A stretch of DNA of 64,000 bases from Hyphomicrobium sp. Lineage in GTDB: Bacteria; Pseudomonadota; Alphaproteobacteria; Rhizobiales; Hyphomicrobiaceae. The stretch spans positions 217,401 through 281,400 of the forward strand of contig RXJH01000008.1 of NCBI GenBank assembly GCA_003987725.1, in the 5' to 3' direction. How positions within the stretch are numbered: position 1 is the stretch's first letter; each line of letters begins with the position of its first letter. The position numbers and the translations under genes are program-made. The notes beneath the pieces were generated by a model. It ran no database searches. It had not been told where the DNA came from and worked only from the letters and a program-made list of their open reading frames with translations. Below, piece by piece: positions 9,433 through 19,421 of this stretch.

Positions 9433-9847
9433 CAGCGTCGGCTCCGCATTGGGGTTGAGGATCTTGAAAACTACCGTCTCGAGCCTCGTTTGGGCACGAC
9501 GGCAACACCGCACTCGGGCGGCCGGCAAGCGCGCTTCGATAGCGGTCCAAGGCACGAAAACCAAGTTAAATCTTGGCCACGAGGAGAAAATCTCCTACGC
9601 CGGAGTTCTAGCGCAGAACATTGACAGTCAGGGGGGCTAGTTCTTATGTCTGCCCCTAATCGCGCCGGGTTTTTTAAGGCCCGTGTCGACCGCGCAAATC
9701 GCAGCGCAGGGGGAACGTTGACGCAGCCGCGGCGGGGAATGTGCCTTGCCGCGTATTTTTTGCTTAAATGCTGCCCTGCGACAGGAAAACTGAGCCGGCC
9801 GCGCCAGGGGGCGTGGCCAAACGAATTTTTTAGGACGGATCTAAAAT
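9433..9847. other. Divergent intergenic region between ppiC and secA
   Basis: This stretch of about 415 bases has no convincing gene. It holds the divergent promoters for the isomerase gene and secA, including a good sigma70-like element listed separately. It also contains G-rich and T-rich blocks in the putative secA leader, among them a T-run after CCGGG near 9670. I saw no SecM-like arrest peptide. Confidence 0.6.
9621..9649 (+). promoter_or_regulatory. Putative sigma70-type promoter for secA
   Basis: A TTGACA -35 element, a 17-base spacer and a TTATGT -10 element face secA. They predict an untranslated leader of about 190 bases. This is pattern matching only. Confidence 0.5.
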
Positions 9848-12799
9848 ATGCTCTCGTTCGGTGGTCTCGCTTCGAAGATTTTCGGTTCCTCGAACGAGAG
9901 GAGAGTCAAAGGCTTTCGCTCGCGCGTCGCGGCGATCAACGCGCTTGAGCCCGAGCTGCAGGACCTTTCGGACGAAGAGCTTAGGGCGCGCACTGAACAG
10001 TTCCGCCAGCAGTTGAACGACGGTAAGTCGCTCGACGATCTGCTCGTGCCCGCATTCGCGACCGTTCGCGAAGCCGCGAAGCGCACGCTCGGCCAGCGCC
10101 ATTTCGACGTCCAGCTCATCGGCGGCATGGTTCTGCATCAGGGCGACATCGCCGAGATGAGAACGGGCGAAGGTAAAACGCTCGTCGCCACACTTCCCGT
10201 GTATCTGAACGCGCTGACCAGCAAGGGCGTGCACGTCGTTACGGTCAACGATTACCTCGCCAAACGCGACGCCGATTGGATGGGGCAGGTCTACCGCTTC
10301 CTCGGTCTCACCGTTGGCTGCATCGTTCACGACATGAGCGACGAGGCCCGCAAGATCGCCTACGCCTGCGACGTGACCTACGGCACGAACAACGAGCTCG
10401 GCTTCGATTATCTCCGCGATAATATGAAGATGAACTACAGCGAGATGGTGCAGCGGCCGCACATCTACGCCATCGTTGACGAAGTCGACTCGATCCTCAT
10501 CGACGAAGCGCGCACGCCCTTGATCATCTCGGGCCCCTTGGACGACCGCGCCGATCTCTATCAGTCGATCGACGAGATGATGAAGCTCGTCACGGCGGAG
10601 GATTTCGAACTCGACGAGAAGCAGCGCCAAGTTTCGTTCACCGAAGTCGGCAACGAAAAGATGGAGCGCGCGCTCGAAGAGGCGGGCCTTCTGAAGGGCA
10701 CGCTCTACGACATCGACAACGTCACGATCGTCCATCACCTCACGCAGGCGCTGAAAGCCCACAAGCTCTTCCAGCGCGACAAGGATTACATCGTCAAGGG
10801 CGGCCAGGTCGTCATTATCGACGAGTTCACCGGCCGTATGATGCCGGGCCGCCGCTATTCGGAAGGCCTGCATCAGGCGCTCGAAGCCAAGGAGAAGGTC
10901 GAGATCCAGCCCGAGAACCAGACGCTGGCCTCGATCACCTTCCAGAACTACTTCCGTCTTTACAAGAAGCTCGCCGGCATGACGGGCACGGCGATGACGG
11001 AAGCCAGCGAGTTCATGGATATCTACGGCCTCGAAGTCATCGACATTCCAACCAATCTGGCGGTCAGCCGTGTCGATGAAGATGACGAGATCTACCGCAC
11101 GCAGCGCGAGAAGCTCGCCGCCATCGTGCAGTCGATCGCGGAAGCCAAAAGCCGTGGGCAGCCGATCCTCGTTGGCACCACCTCCATCGAGAAGTCCGAG
11201 CAGCTTTCAGAGCTTCTGAAGGACCACAAGTATTTCAAGGAACTCGCCAAGCAGCTTGACGAGCAGGCCGCCGCCATCAAACCTGGCAAGGAAGAAGAGC
11301 TCCGGAAACATCTGACCGATATGGCCGCGCTTCTGAAGAAGTTCGCATCCGAAGCGAAGGGCAAGGACGCGCCGATCCCGCATCAGGTGTTGAACGCCCG
11401 CTATCACGAGCAGGAAGCGAGCATCGTTGCCCAGGCCGGGCAGCTCGGAGCCGTGACTATCGCCACCAACATGGCAGGCCGCGGTACGGACATTCAGCTC
11501 GGCGGCAACGCCGAGTTCCGTCTACGCGACTGGATCGTCGAGCAAACGGAAAAGGGCTCGGCCCCGGACGAGTCCGCGATAAGCAGCAAGCGTGCCGAAC
11601 TCGTCACCGACGTCGCTGCCAACAAGCAGAAGGCGCTCGAGGCCGGCGGCCTCTACGTGCTTGCGACAGAACGCCATGAGAGCCGCCGCATCGACAATCA
11701 GCTGCGCGGCCGCTCCGGCCGTCAGGGCGACCCCGGCCGATCCAAGTTCTATTTGGCGCTCGATGATGACCTGATGCGCATTTTCGGGTCCGAGCGCATG
11801 GATAAGGTGCTGCAGACGCTTGGCCTCAAGGAAGGCGAAGCGATTACGCATCCGTGGATGAACAAGTCGCTCGAGACCGCACAGAAGAAGGTCGAGCAGC
11901 GCAACTTCGACATCCGCAAGCAGATCCTGAAATACGACGACGTGATGAATGACCAGCGCAAGGTCATCTTCGAGCAGCGGCTCGATATCATGGGTCAGGA
12001 AGACGTTTCCGAAACGGTCGTCGAGCTTCGTAACGAGCTGATCGACGAGTATGTCACGCGCTTCATTCCGCCGGCAGCCTATGCCGAGCAGTGGGACACG
12101 CAGGGCCTCGCCGGCGAGATCAACAACGTCTTCGATCTCGAGCTTCCGGTGGACGCCTGGGCGGCCGAGGAAGGCATCGCTGACGAAGAGATCAGGGAAC
12201 GCATCAAGGCGGCTGTCGACGCCAAGGCCGAAGCCAAGTCGAACGAACTTGGAACGGAGCTTTATCGCCAGATCGAGAAGATGGTTCTTCTCCAGACGCT
12301 CGATCACCTCTGGCGCGAACATCTCGTAACGCTCGAGCATTTGCGTCAGGTCATCGGCTTCCGCGCCTATGGCCAGCGCGACCCGCTGAATGAATACAAA
12401 TCCGAGGCGTTCATCCTGTTCGAGAACATGCTCGGACGCTTGCGCGAGAACGTGACGGGCCAGCTGATGCACGTCGAACTGGCGCCGCCCGAGGATCAGC
12501 CCGCGCTCCAGCCCGTCGAGCTGCCGCCGATGGAAGCCCACCACGTCGATGCGTCGACGGGCTTCGACGAGTTCTCGCGCGATCCAGAGCTCGCGATGGC
12601 GGATGCCGCCATTCAAGGGGCCCGTGCGCGTCGTGCAGCAGGACCTGAACCCGAGAAGCGCGCGCCGCTGCAGAGCCGTAAAAATGATGGCGCGATCGAT
12701 CCCAAGGACTCCGCAACCTGGGGCCGCGTCTCGCGCAATGCCCTCTGCCCCTGCGGCTCAGGCAAGAAATACAAGCATTGCCACGGCAAAATGGATTGA
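9848..12799 (+). CDS. secA: Preprotein translocase ATPase SecA
   Basis: This 983-residue motor ATPase drives Sec-dependent export at the inner membrane. The Walker A is MRTGEGKT and Walker B includes [20 protein letters not shown]. The helicase C-half has [14 protein letters not shown] and [10 protein letters not shown]. The extreme C-terminus has the zinc-binding SEC-C motif [13 protein letters not shown], which contacts SecB. Compared with E. coli SecA there is an insertion of about 48 charged, helix-prone residues (460-507) between [17 protein letters not shown] and [14 protein letters not shown]. That partly explains the long length. A strong terminator follows directly. Confidence 0.98.
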   Translation: MLSFGGLASKIFGSSNERRVKGFRSRVAAINALEPELQDLSDEELRARTEQFRQQLNDGKSLDDLLVPAFATVREAAKRTLGQRHFDVQLIGGMVLHQGDIAEMRTGEGKTLVATLPVYLNALTSKGVHVVTVNDYLAKRDADWMGQVYRFLGLTVGCIVHDMSDEARKIAYACDVTYGTNNELGFDYLRDNMKMNYSEMVQRPHIYAIVDEVDSILIDEARTPLIISGPLDDRADLYQSIDEMMKLVTAEDFELDEKQRQVSFTEVGNEKMERALEEAGLLKGTLYDIDNVTIVHHLTQALKAHKLFQRDKDYIVKGGQVVIIDEFTGRMMPGRRYSEGLHQALEAKEKVEIQPENQTLASITFQNYFRLYKKLAGMTGTAMTEASEFMDIYGLEVIDIPTNLAVSRVDEDDEIYRTQREKLAAIVQSIAEAKSRGQPILVGTTSIEKSEQLSELLKDHKYFKELAKQLDEQAAAIKPGKEEELRKHLTDMAALLKKFASEAKGKDAPIPHQVLNARYHEQEASIVAQAGQLGAVTIATNMAGRGTDIQLGGNAEFRLRDWIVEQTEKGSAPDESAISSKRAELVTDVAANKQKALEAGGLYVLATERHESRRIDNQLRGRSGRQGDPGRSKFYLALDDDLMRIFGSERMDKVLQTLGLKEGEAITHPWMNKSLETAQKKVEQRNFDIRKQILKYDDVMNDQRKVIFEQRLDIMGQEDVSETVVELRNELIDEYVTRFIPPAAYAEQWDTQGLAGEINNVFDLELPVDAWAAEEGIADEEIRERIKAAVDAKAEAKSNELGTELYRQIEKMVLLQTLDHLWREHLVTLEHLRQVIGFRAYGQRDPLNEYKSEAFILFENMLGRLRENVTGQLMHVELAPPEDQPALQPVELPPMEAHHVDASTGFDEFSRDPELAMADAAIQGARARRAAGPEPEKRAPLQSRKNDGAIDPKDSATWGRVSRNALCPCGSGKKYKHCHGKMD

Positions 12800-12820
12800 T
12801 CGGGAGATCAGCGAAAAAAG

Positions 12821-12850
12821 AAAGGCGCCGAAGGGCGCCTTTTTTGTTTT
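12821..12850 (+). terminator. Intrinsic terminator of secA
   Basis: The stem AGGCGCC / GGCGCCT with a GAAG loop is extended by A-U pairs and followed by a T-run (TTTTTTGTTTT). It sits 22 bases after the secA stop. Confidence 0.93.
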
Positions 12851-12897
12851 CGCGTCTTGTCACCGCCTACCGGATGATCGGTGGCGCGGTAGCCGCC

Positions 12898-13464
12898 CTA
12901 ATGCCCGTTGGACCTGGTCGTTTCCGTCGCCGGTTCGTCATGTCCGGAGGCGATCCGGTCGGACAACGCGAGCAGCACGCTCGATACCACGAACACGACG
13001 TGGATGATGACAAGCCACATCAGCTCCTTCTCACGCTCCGGCGTCACCGTGCTGAGCGACATGAACTGACGCAGAAGCTGCACGGCTGAGATCGCGACGA
13101 TCGAAGACAGCATCTTGAGCTTCAGAGCCGAGAAATCGATTGTGCCCATCCACGCCGGACGGTCGTCGTCGGGTGAATGGTCCATCTTCGAAACGAAGTT
13201 TTCGTAGCCGGAGAAGATGACGATGATCAGCAGCGATCCCGTCAGCGTCAGATCGACGAGCGTCAAGAGGCCAAGGATGACGTCGGACTCGGTGGAATTG
13301 AATGCACCGACGGCGAGATGCGACAGCTCCATCATGAACTTGATCAGGAGAACGACGAGCGACACCGCCAGGCCGAAATAGAACGGCGCGAGAAGCCAGC
13401 GCGACGCGAATAGCCAGCGTTCAGCCCCGATCTCAACGCGCTTCATGAAAGTCTTTTCGGCCAT
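12898..13464 (-). CDS. UPF0114 (YqhA-type) membrane protein
   Basis: This protein has 188 residues from the chosen ATG (MAEKTFMKRVEIGAERWLFA). It has four likely membrane spans: around APFYFGLAVSLVVLLIKF, the VILGLLTLVDLTLTGSLLIIV region, MLSSIVAISAVQLL, and the MWLVIIHVVFVVSSVLLALS region. The N-terminal E-R-x-L-F-A-S-R-W-L-L-A-P pattern is that of the YqhA/UPF0114 family. These are conserved inner-membrane proteins with no settled function, though some relatives have been linked to ion flux. The extra 26 upstream codons lack family similarity, so the shorter start was preferred. Confidence 0.88.
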   Translation of the reverse strand: MAEKTFMKRVEIGAERWLFASRWLLAPFYFGLAVSLVVLLIKFMMELSHLAVGAFNSTESDVILGLLTLVDLTLTGSLLIIVIFSGYENFVSKMDHSPDDDRPAWMGTIDFSALKLKMLSSIVAISAVQLLRQFMSLSTVTPEREKELMWLVIIHVVFVVSSVLLALSDRIASGHDEPATETTRSNGH

Positions 13465-13594
13465 TTGATCCCCAATCCTTGATTTCGTCTCTCTATCGCA
13501 ATCGTGGCCGTATCGGGCAAGCGCAACACTGTCGCCCTTCAAGCCGCAGAGCTACGTAGGGTTGCGGGACGAAATCCTCAAGCGGTCGAGGAAT

Positions 13595-14623
13595 TTAGCG
13601 GATGAGACGCCATGAGAACATGGGCGGTGGCGCATCACTTTCGAGGCTCGTCTGAAGCTGCGGTATCGGCGACGTCTTCGACTGAGCTGTTTGCGTCTCT
13701 GGCTTCGGCGTGAAAAGCGACGGCGGCGGGACGTTGTTGAGCCACTGCTCCTGCTCACGGATGGAAGCGATCGTCGGCCCGCATGCGTCTATCGGGCCCG
13801 GAAGTTCGCGCGCCCGCGCCTCTTGGAAGATATAGCGGCCGCTGCAAGCTCCGATCAGCGGAGGCCGCTTCGTCCGCTCGAAAAGGTCATACCCTTCTTT
13901 GAGATTGTTCCAGAACGGCGCCCACGGAGAAGCGCTCTGCGCGGCCATATTCGTATCCGTCATACGGAACGGCAAAATATGCACCGGCACCCGCTGTTCT
14001 CCCGCATCGATCGCGGCGATCGTCAGCTGATGGATCTCTTCCGAAACCGGGTTTGTCATCGCGAAGCAGCCGACAGACGAACATCCGCCATGGATGAGGA
14101 TGTCGGAGCCGGTCCGCGCCTGCGATTGGTCGAGAATGTTCGGATAGCCGATGTCGAGCGAGATGGGCCAGCGGCCTACATGCCGGGCCTGCGCGCGCGT
14201 CACGGTGTAGTAGCCTTCGGGCGCCTGCCGGTCGCCGTCGCGAAGCTTCGGCCCGAGCGTGCCCGACCAATGGCAGATAGGATAGGTCGCGAAGAGGATG
14301 AAACCGTCATCCTTCTGCTTCCAGACCTCGAGTTCGGATTCGGCTTTGAAGATGCGGATGAGGATGGGCGACGAGAGCGTCACACCCTTCTCTCTGAGGC
14401 GCTGCTGAAGCACTGCAACGTCGGGCGTTCCGGGAAGCGGAAGCGCACCGGTAGCGGCGGCCCGCTGGCGTTCGATGCGATCGGTGGCGACGTCCTTCAG
14501 TTCGATCGTCAGCGCGTTCGCCGGGCTGATCACATCGAGATCGATCGCGACATGACTGATCGCGACGAGACCGAGGATCATCGCCGCGAAGAGCTTCAGA
14601 CGCGTTGAACCGTACGACACCAT
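13595..14623 (-). CDS. YafK-type L,D-transpeptidase family protein, paralogue 1
   Basis: This protein has 342 residues from the ATG that gives a signal-anchor (MVSYGSTRLKLFAAMILGL). An upstream ATG (14662) is possible. The YkuD-fold catalytic motif is HGGCSSVGCFAMTN, with the nucleophile cysteine in V-G-C. It is preceded by FKAESELEVW, TYPICHWSGTLGPKL and GDRQAPEGYYTV. The nearest described relative, YafK (LdtF/DpaA), acts on the link between Braun's lipoprotein and peptidoglycan rather than forming 3-3 crosslinks, so either activity is possible. It is the last of three tandem paralogues, and its tail is Pro/Gln-rich. Confidence 0.88.
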   Translation of the reverse strand: MVSYGSTRLKLFAAMILGLVAISHVAIDLDVISPANALTIELKDVATDRIERQRAAATGALPLPGTPDVAVLQQRLREKGVTLSSPILIRIFKAESELEVWKQKDDGFILFATYPICHWSGTLGPKLRDGDRQAPEGYYTVTRAQARHVGRWPISLDIGYPNILDQSQARTGSDILIHGGCSSVGCFAMTNPVSEEIHQLTIAAIDAGEQRVPVHILPFRMTDTNMAAQSASPWAPFWNNLKEGYDLFERTKRPPLIGACSGRYIFQEARARELPGPIDACGPTIASIREQEQWLNNVPPPSLFTPKPETQTAQSKTSPIPQLQTSLESDAPPPMFSWRLIR

Positions 14624-14732
14624 GGACCTGCGACCGGCACCTATCTTTCGCGAGCGGAACATTACCGCTCGGATACCAGATTCGGAGTGACTTTTCGCCA
14701 ACACTTGCGCCGAGAACCACCTCTGTGAACGA

Positions 14733-15614
14733 TTAACTTTTAGCGTCCTCGTTTGTGCACTTGTCGTCAATCGAATCAGCCCCGGCGGAGCCCTTCTCCC
14801 CGGGCTCGAACTGATATTTTCTGCCGCAAACCGTCACCTTCGGCGGCACATTGCGGGCCTCGAACAGGTCGTTTCCGGTCTTCAGACTTTTCCAGAAATC
14901 GATCGCCGGGCTGCTCGCGTGCTTCGCCATCTGTTCCGGTGTCATCCGGAACGGAAAGACTTGAACCTGAAAGCGTTTTTGCCCGCCGGAAAGGGCCCCG
15001 GTGACGAGCTTCCAGATTTCCTGCATCTGCGCGTTCGTCATCGCAAAGCAGCCGATCGACCCGCAACCACCGTGCACCATGATCAACGAGCCGGTCCGCC
15101 CGTGGGCCCGGTCGAAGGCATTCGGGAAGCCGAGATTGAACGAGCGATACCAGCGGCTGTTCGGATTGAGGGCCGAGGAATCGACCGTATAGAAACCTTC
15201 CGGCGCCTGCCGGTCGCCCTGTTGCAGCTTTGGTCCCAGAACGCCGGACCAGCGGCAGATCGGATACGTCGCGAAAAGTTGGAAAACACCATCGCGCTGC
15301 ATCCAGAGCTCGAGCTCGAACTCGCTCTTAAAGATCCGGATCAGCACTGGGGCGCCCTCGGCGACGCCGGCACTTTTGAGGCGGTCGGCATAGCTCGCGA
15401 GATCCGGCTCGCCCGGCATCGGCAGGCCGAAGCTCCATCGCATCAGGCGTTGGCTTCGCTCGTATTTGATCAGTGCGGCGTCACCACCCGGCAGCTTCGG
15501 CAGCCACACCGGGATGGAGATGAAGCCCACGACAGCAAGCGCCAGCAGAACTGCGCCGAAGCCCAGGATCCGTCCAATTCGGCCGCGTCGTGGCTGTAGC
15601 AACTTAGCACCCAC
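14733..15614 (-). CDS. YafK-type L,D-transpeptidase family protein, paralogue 2
   Basis: This 293-residue protein starts with GTG. An N-terminal membrane segment (IGRILGFGAVLLALAVVGFI, about residues 13-32) anchors it in the inner membrane facing the periplasm. The catalytic motif is HGGCGSIGCFAMTN, and the shared core FKSEFELELW ... TYPICRWSGVLGPKL ... GDRQAPEGFYTV is intact. It lies between its two paralogues with short gaps on both sides, so the three may share a transcript. Its role is envelope remodelling; the exact reaction is unknown. Confidence 0.88.
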   Translation of the reverse strand: MGAKLLQPRRGRIGRILGFGAVLLALAVVGFISIPVWLPKLPGGDAALIKYERSQRLMRWSFGLPMPGEPDLASYADRLKSAGVAEGAPVLIRIFKSEFELELWMQRDGVFQLFATYPICRWSGVLGPKLQQGDRQAPEGFYTVDSSALNPNSRWYRSFNLGFPNAFDRAHGRTGSLIMVHGGCGSIGCFAMTNAQMQEIWKLVTGALSGGQKRFQVQVFPFRMTPEQMAKHASSPAIDFWKSLKTGNDLFEARNVPPKVTVCGRKYQFEPGEKGSAGADSIDDKCTNEDAKS

Positions 15615-15656
15615 TTATGTTGTGCGTTGTCATCGATCGGACCGTGTGCCGAAGGA

Positions 15657-16595
15657 TCAGTTCGCGTTCGCCATCGGCGAGGAAGCCGCCATCGACGATT
15701 GCGACCGCTGCTGCTTCGCGACCTTGATATCGGCAAGCGACGGTTCGCTGTCTGGATCCGTGATGCCCTTCAGCTTGTTGCCGCTGGCAACATCCATCTC
15801 AGCAGGCTCCGGTAGCGGCGTAAAGGCAGTGACGAAGGGCCGGTCGAACGCGGGGCAGCGTCCGCCAGGATCGGGACGGCTGCGCGGCACGGCATCGACG
15901 ACGTAGCGGCGTTCACAGACCGCGACGCTCGGCGGAATGCGATACTTCTCGAAGTAGTCGTAGCCCTGCTTCATGGTTTTCCAGAAGCCGTACCATTGGT
16001 TCGACTTTTCGCGCGCCATCCGGGCGTCCGTCATCCGGAACGGAAAAGCTTGCAACTGGAAGCTCGGCTGGCCCGCCTTCAGCGCTTCGCGGGTAAGGCC
16101 GTAGATCTCTTCCATCAGCGCGTCCGTCATCGCGTAGCAGCCGGCGGAGCGGCAGCTTCCGTGCACCATGACGGAATCACCCGTGCGGCCCCACGAGCGA
16201 TCGAAAGCGTTCGGATAGCCGAGATTGAACGACAGATAGTATTTCGAATTCGGATTCATCAGCGCGGGCGTAATGGAATAAAAGCCCTCCGGAGCCTGAC
16301 GGTCGCCCGTGCTTTGCTTGGGCCCGATCGCGCCCGACCAATTGCAGATGGGGTAGGTCCTGAAGTGATAGAAGCGCCCGTCGTCGCGCTGCTTCCAGAC
16401 TTCAAGCTCGGATTCTTCCTTGAAGACACGTACGAAAACCGGCGATCCCGGCTGCATGCCCTTTTTTGCGAGCAGCGCCAGCGCCTCCTTCGATAACGGC
16501 ACTTCAGAGGGCGGGGGAATGGTGGGCGCACTTGAGCACGCGGCGAGCATCGCCGCGGTAAATAAAACCATGAGCCGCACAGCAGCTCGTGTCAT
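15657..16595 (-). CDS. YafK-type L,D-transpeptidase family lipoprotein, paralogue 3
   Basis: This protein has 312 residues from the ATG giving MTRAAVRLMVLFTAAMLAAC. The lipobox L-A-A-C at residues 17-20 predicts a lipoprotein; an upstream GTG would add 12 residues. The catalytic motif is HGSCRSAGCYAMTD, so both cysteines and the histidine are kept although the glycine pair differs from paralogues 1 and 2. The core FKEESELEVW ... YPICNWSGAIGPK ... GDRQAPEGFYSI is conserved. A soluble, an anchored and a lipidated copy side by side suggest different addresses in the envelope. Confidence 0.88.
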   Translation of the reverse strand: MTRAAVRLMVLFTAAMLAACSSAPTIPPPSEVPLSKEALALLAKKGMQPGSPVFVRVFKEESELEVWKQRDDGRFYHFRTYPICNWSGAIGPKQSTGDRQAPEGFYSITPALMNPNSKYYLSFNLGYPNAFDRSWGRTGDSVMVHGSCRSAGCYAMTDALMEEIYGLTREALKAGQPSFQLQAFPFRMTDARMAREKSNQWYGFWKTMKQGYDYFEKYRIPPSVAVCERRYVVDAVPRSRPDPGGRCPAFDRPFVTAFTPLPEPAEMDVASGNKLKGITDPDSEPSLADIKVAKQQRSQSSMAASSPMANAN

Positions 16596-16692
16596 CGAGC
16601 CAATGCTGGTTCCCACCAATGCGCCCCTCACGTCGCGAACGAATTCCCCGTGCCGCGGGTCGGCGGACTGTTAACACAACGAACTCAAACGA

Positions 16693-16721
16693 TTACTGAA
16701 ATCGGCAGACGGCCGAGTCAA
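16693..16721 (-). promoter_or_regulatory. Possible promoter upstream of the L,D-transpeptidase cluster
   Basis: On the minus strand TTGACT, a 17-base spacer and CAGTAA lie between accA and paralogue 3. The -35 is good but the -10 is poor, so this is a tentative call. Confidence 0.3.
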
Positions 16722-16773
16722 TTCAAGTATCGTGTGCAAATACGGCATCACGGTGTGCCGCCACTTGAGGCGA

Positions 16774-17739
16774 TCAGCGCCCGATCGACAAAAACCGGTC
16801 GTGACGCTGAGCCCGGATGTCGTCGGGCGACTTGCCGTCAAACTCCGCAAGCATGCGGGCAATCGCGTTACCCGTCGCGATAATCACTGATTCGCGGTCG
16901 CGATGCGCGCCGCCGGTCGGCTCTTTCACGATCGCGTCGATGACCCCGAGCTGATCGAGATCCTGCGCCGTGATCTTCATATTCGTGGCGGCTTCTTCTT
17001 TCTTGTTGCTGTCCCGCCAGATGATGGATGCAGCGCCTTCGGGCGAGATGACCGAGTAGATGGCGTGTTCGAGCATAAGGATGCGGTTCGCCGTCGCGAT
17101 GGCGATTGCGCCGCCCGAGCCGCCCTCGCCGACGATGACCGTGACGATCGGAACGCCGAGCCTGAGGCAGCACTCCGTCGACCGTGCGATGGCTTCCGCC
17201 TGGCCGCGTTCCTCCGCCCCGATCCCCGGATAGGCGCCGGGCGTGTCGACGAACGTGATGATCGGCAGATTGAAGCGGTCGGCCATCTCCATCAGGCGCA
17301 CGGCCTTGCGGTAGCCTTCAGGGCGCGCCATGCCGAAATTGTGCCGGATGCGCTGTTCGGTGTCGGCGCCCTTCTCGTGTCCGAGCACCAGGACGGAGCG
17401 GTTGCGGAATCGGCCGATGCCGCCGACGATCGCTTCGTCCTCTGCGAAATACCGGTCTCCTGCGAGCGGCGTGAACTCTTCGATCAGGCCGCCGATGAAG
17501 TCGAGCGCGTGCGGCCGTTCCGGATGCCGCGCGACAAGCGTCTTTTGCCAAGGTGTCAGCTTCGCATAGGTATCGGCCAGAGCGGCCTTCGCCTTCTGCT
17601 CGAGCTTGGTGATCTCGTCGGCGATGTGCGGACCTTTGCCTTCGGTCTGCATGGCCTTGAGCTCGGCAACCTTGTTCTCGAGCTCGAGGATCGGCTTTTC
17701 GAAATCAAGATAGGTACGCAATGCGGTCGTAGCGTTCAC
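16774..17739 (-). CDS. accA: Acetyl-CoA carboxylase carboxyltransferase subunit alpha
   Basis: This protein has 321 residues from a GTG start ([16 protein letters not shown]), close to the E. coli length of 319. The longer reading frame upstream has no family similarity. With AccD it transfers CO2 from carboxybiotin to acetyl-CoA, the first committed step of fatty acid synthesis. Diagnostic stretches are [19 protein letters not shown], the oxyanion-hole region [19 protein letters not shown], and [14 protein letters not shown]. It stands alone here, separated by 140-180 bases from its neighbours. Confidence 0.96.
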   Translation of the reverse strand: MNATTALRTYLDFEKPILELENKVAELKAMQTEGKGPHIADEITKLEQKAKAALADTYAKLTPWQKTLVARHPERPHALDFIGGLIEEFTPLAGDRYFAEDEAIVGGIGRFRNRSVLVLGHEKGADTEQRIRHNFGMARPEGYRKAVRLMEMADRFNLPIITFVDTPGAYPGIGAEERGQAEAIARSTECCLRLGVPIVTVIVGEGGSGGAIAIATANRILMLEHAIYSVISPEGAASIIWRDSNKKEEAATNMKITAQDLDQLGVIDAIVKEPTGGAHRDRESVIIATGNAIARMLAEFDGKSPDDIRAQRHDRFLSIGR

Positions 17740-17882
17740 GGAACTTTGGCTTTCCTGATTGTGCAACTGAAGCGTGCGGCAAGCGCTTTTTTCACGCGCG
17801 ACATTCGCCACGGCTGGCCGCGGGTGTCAAGGCGTCAGACTTTGCCCGGCCCACTTCTGGCCTGTGAGGCCCCTCACAATGT

Positions 17883-19421
17883 TTAACTTTCGCCTTCCGA
17901 GAGCCGTTTAACCGTCGGTGCAATCGCAAACATCAGCGCCGCAGCGACGGCGACGAGCCCGGCTTGCGCCAGGAATGACAGGGCCAGCGCATCGGGATCG
18001 TTGGCCGTGAATGCGCCGCCGATGTCGCCGGCGAGCTTGTCTCCAAACGCCATCGCCAGGAACCAGAGCCCCAAAACCTGGCCCGACATCCTCTGCGGCG
18101 CGATGCGCGTCATCGTCGAAAGCCCGACCGGGCTCAGCATCAGTTCGCCGACGGTGAACAGGAAGTAGAGCCCGACCAGCCAAAGCGGCGAGACCCGTCC
18201 GTCCGCTGCGTAGCTGGCGGCCGGAACCATCAGCAGAAACGATGACGCGAGGAACACGAGACCGAGCCCGAACTTGACAGGCGAAGACGGCTGCTGCTTG
18301 CCGAGCTTCATCCACAGCATCGCCGCGATGGGCGTCAGCAGGATGACGAAGATAGGATTGGCGGACTGATACCACGATGACGGGAAGGAAACCCCCAGGA
18401 CCTCGTTGCGCGTCAGCGACTCGGCAAAAAGCGATAGCGACGTGCCTGACTGTTCGAAGATCGCCCAGAAGATCATCGCCGCGAGAAAGTATACGCCGAC
18501 GGCGGCCATGCGTCGCGCATCGGGGGTCTGGCGCGTCGCTCCATAAGCGATCCCCATCAGCGGCAAGACGATGAAAAGCCAGCGCAGCCAGTGGAATCCA
18601 TCGACGTCGGCGAGCAAGGCAAGGCCGAGAAGAGACAGCGAGCCGACGCCGACGAACAGGCCCTGACGGACAACCGATGATGTTGATTCGGGGCCGGTGA
18701 CGTCGGGATCTTTGAGGTCGCGCATTTTCCGGAAGAAAAGCAAAGTCGAAAACGTCATCCCCACGCCGGCAGCCGCGAAGCCCCAGTGCCAGCTCGCATT
18801 TGGATCGAAGCCGGCGTCGGCGAGCCAACCCTTGAAGATGCTGCTCTGCGCGAGAAATCCTGTCACCAGCGGCGCTAAAAAAGCCCCGAGGTTGATGCCC
18901 ATGTAGAAGAGCGAGAATCCGGCATCGCGCCGCGAGTCGTCCTTCGAATAGAGTGCACCGACGAGAGCTGAGATGTTCGGCTTGAAAAGGCCCGTGCCAA
19001 TCGCGATCAGCGCGAGGCCGAGGTAGAATGTCTCGGCGGATGGCCAGGCCAGCGCGTAGTGCCCGCAGGCAATCGTCGCCCCGCCGATAAGCACGCTCCG
19101 TTTTGCTCCGAGCAGCCGGTCCGCAATGAAACCTCCCGGCAGCGCGAGAAGATAAACTGCCATCCCGTAGGTGCCGTAGATGCTGCCCGCAGTCGGCGTC
19201 GCAAAGCCGAGACCGCCCTGCGTGACCGGCGCCACCATGAACAGCACCAGGAGCGCCCGCATGCCGTAAAACGAAAAGCGCTCCCAAAGCTCGGCAAAGT
19301 AGAGAGTTGAAAGCCCACGCGGCTGTGATGCGAAGCCGAGCCAGGAGGTGCGAGGTTCCGCTACGACGGAAGCCGTGTAGCCCGTTGCAGAAACCTCCTG
19401 GCCTCTTCGCGAAGGCATCAT
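17883..19421 (-). CDS. POT-family proton-coupled oligopeptide transporter
   Basis: This 512-residue major facilitator protein has about 12-14 membrane spans. The E-x-x-E-R-F motif of proton-dependent oligopeptide transporters is present as AELWERFSFYGMRALL in helix 1, followed by GGFIADRLLGAKRS. The FSLFYMGINLGAF stretch is the PTR2 signature. It probably imports di- and tripeptides with protons. Its ATG overlaps the TGA of the upstream oxidase-like gene, so the two are likely co-transcribed. Length and motifs give no sign of truncation. Confidence 0.92.
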   Translation of the reverse strand: MMPSRRGQEVSATGYTASVVAEPRTSWLGFASQPRGLSTLYFAELWERFSFYGMRALLVLFMVAPVTQGGLGFATPTAGSIYGTYGMAVYLLALPGGFIADRLLGAKRSVLIGGATIACGHYALAWPSAETFYLGLALIAIGTGLFKPNISALVGALYSKDDSRRDAGFSLFYMGINLGAFLAPLVTGFLAQSSIFKGWLADAGFDPNASWHWGFAAAGVGMTFSTLLFFRKMRDLKDPDVTGPESTSSVVRQGLFVGVGSLSLLGLALLADVDGFHWLRWLFIVLPLMGIAYGATRQTPDARRMAAVGVYFLAAMIFWAIFEQSGTSLSLFAESLTRNEVLGVSFPSSWYQSANPIFVILLTPIAAMLWMKLGKQQPSSPVKFGLGLVFLASSFLLMVPAASYAADGRVSPLWLVGLYFLFTVGELMLSPVGLSTMTRIAPQRMSGQVLGLWFLAMAFGDKLAGDIGGAFTANDPDALALSFLAQAGLVAVAAALMFAIAPTVKRLSEGES

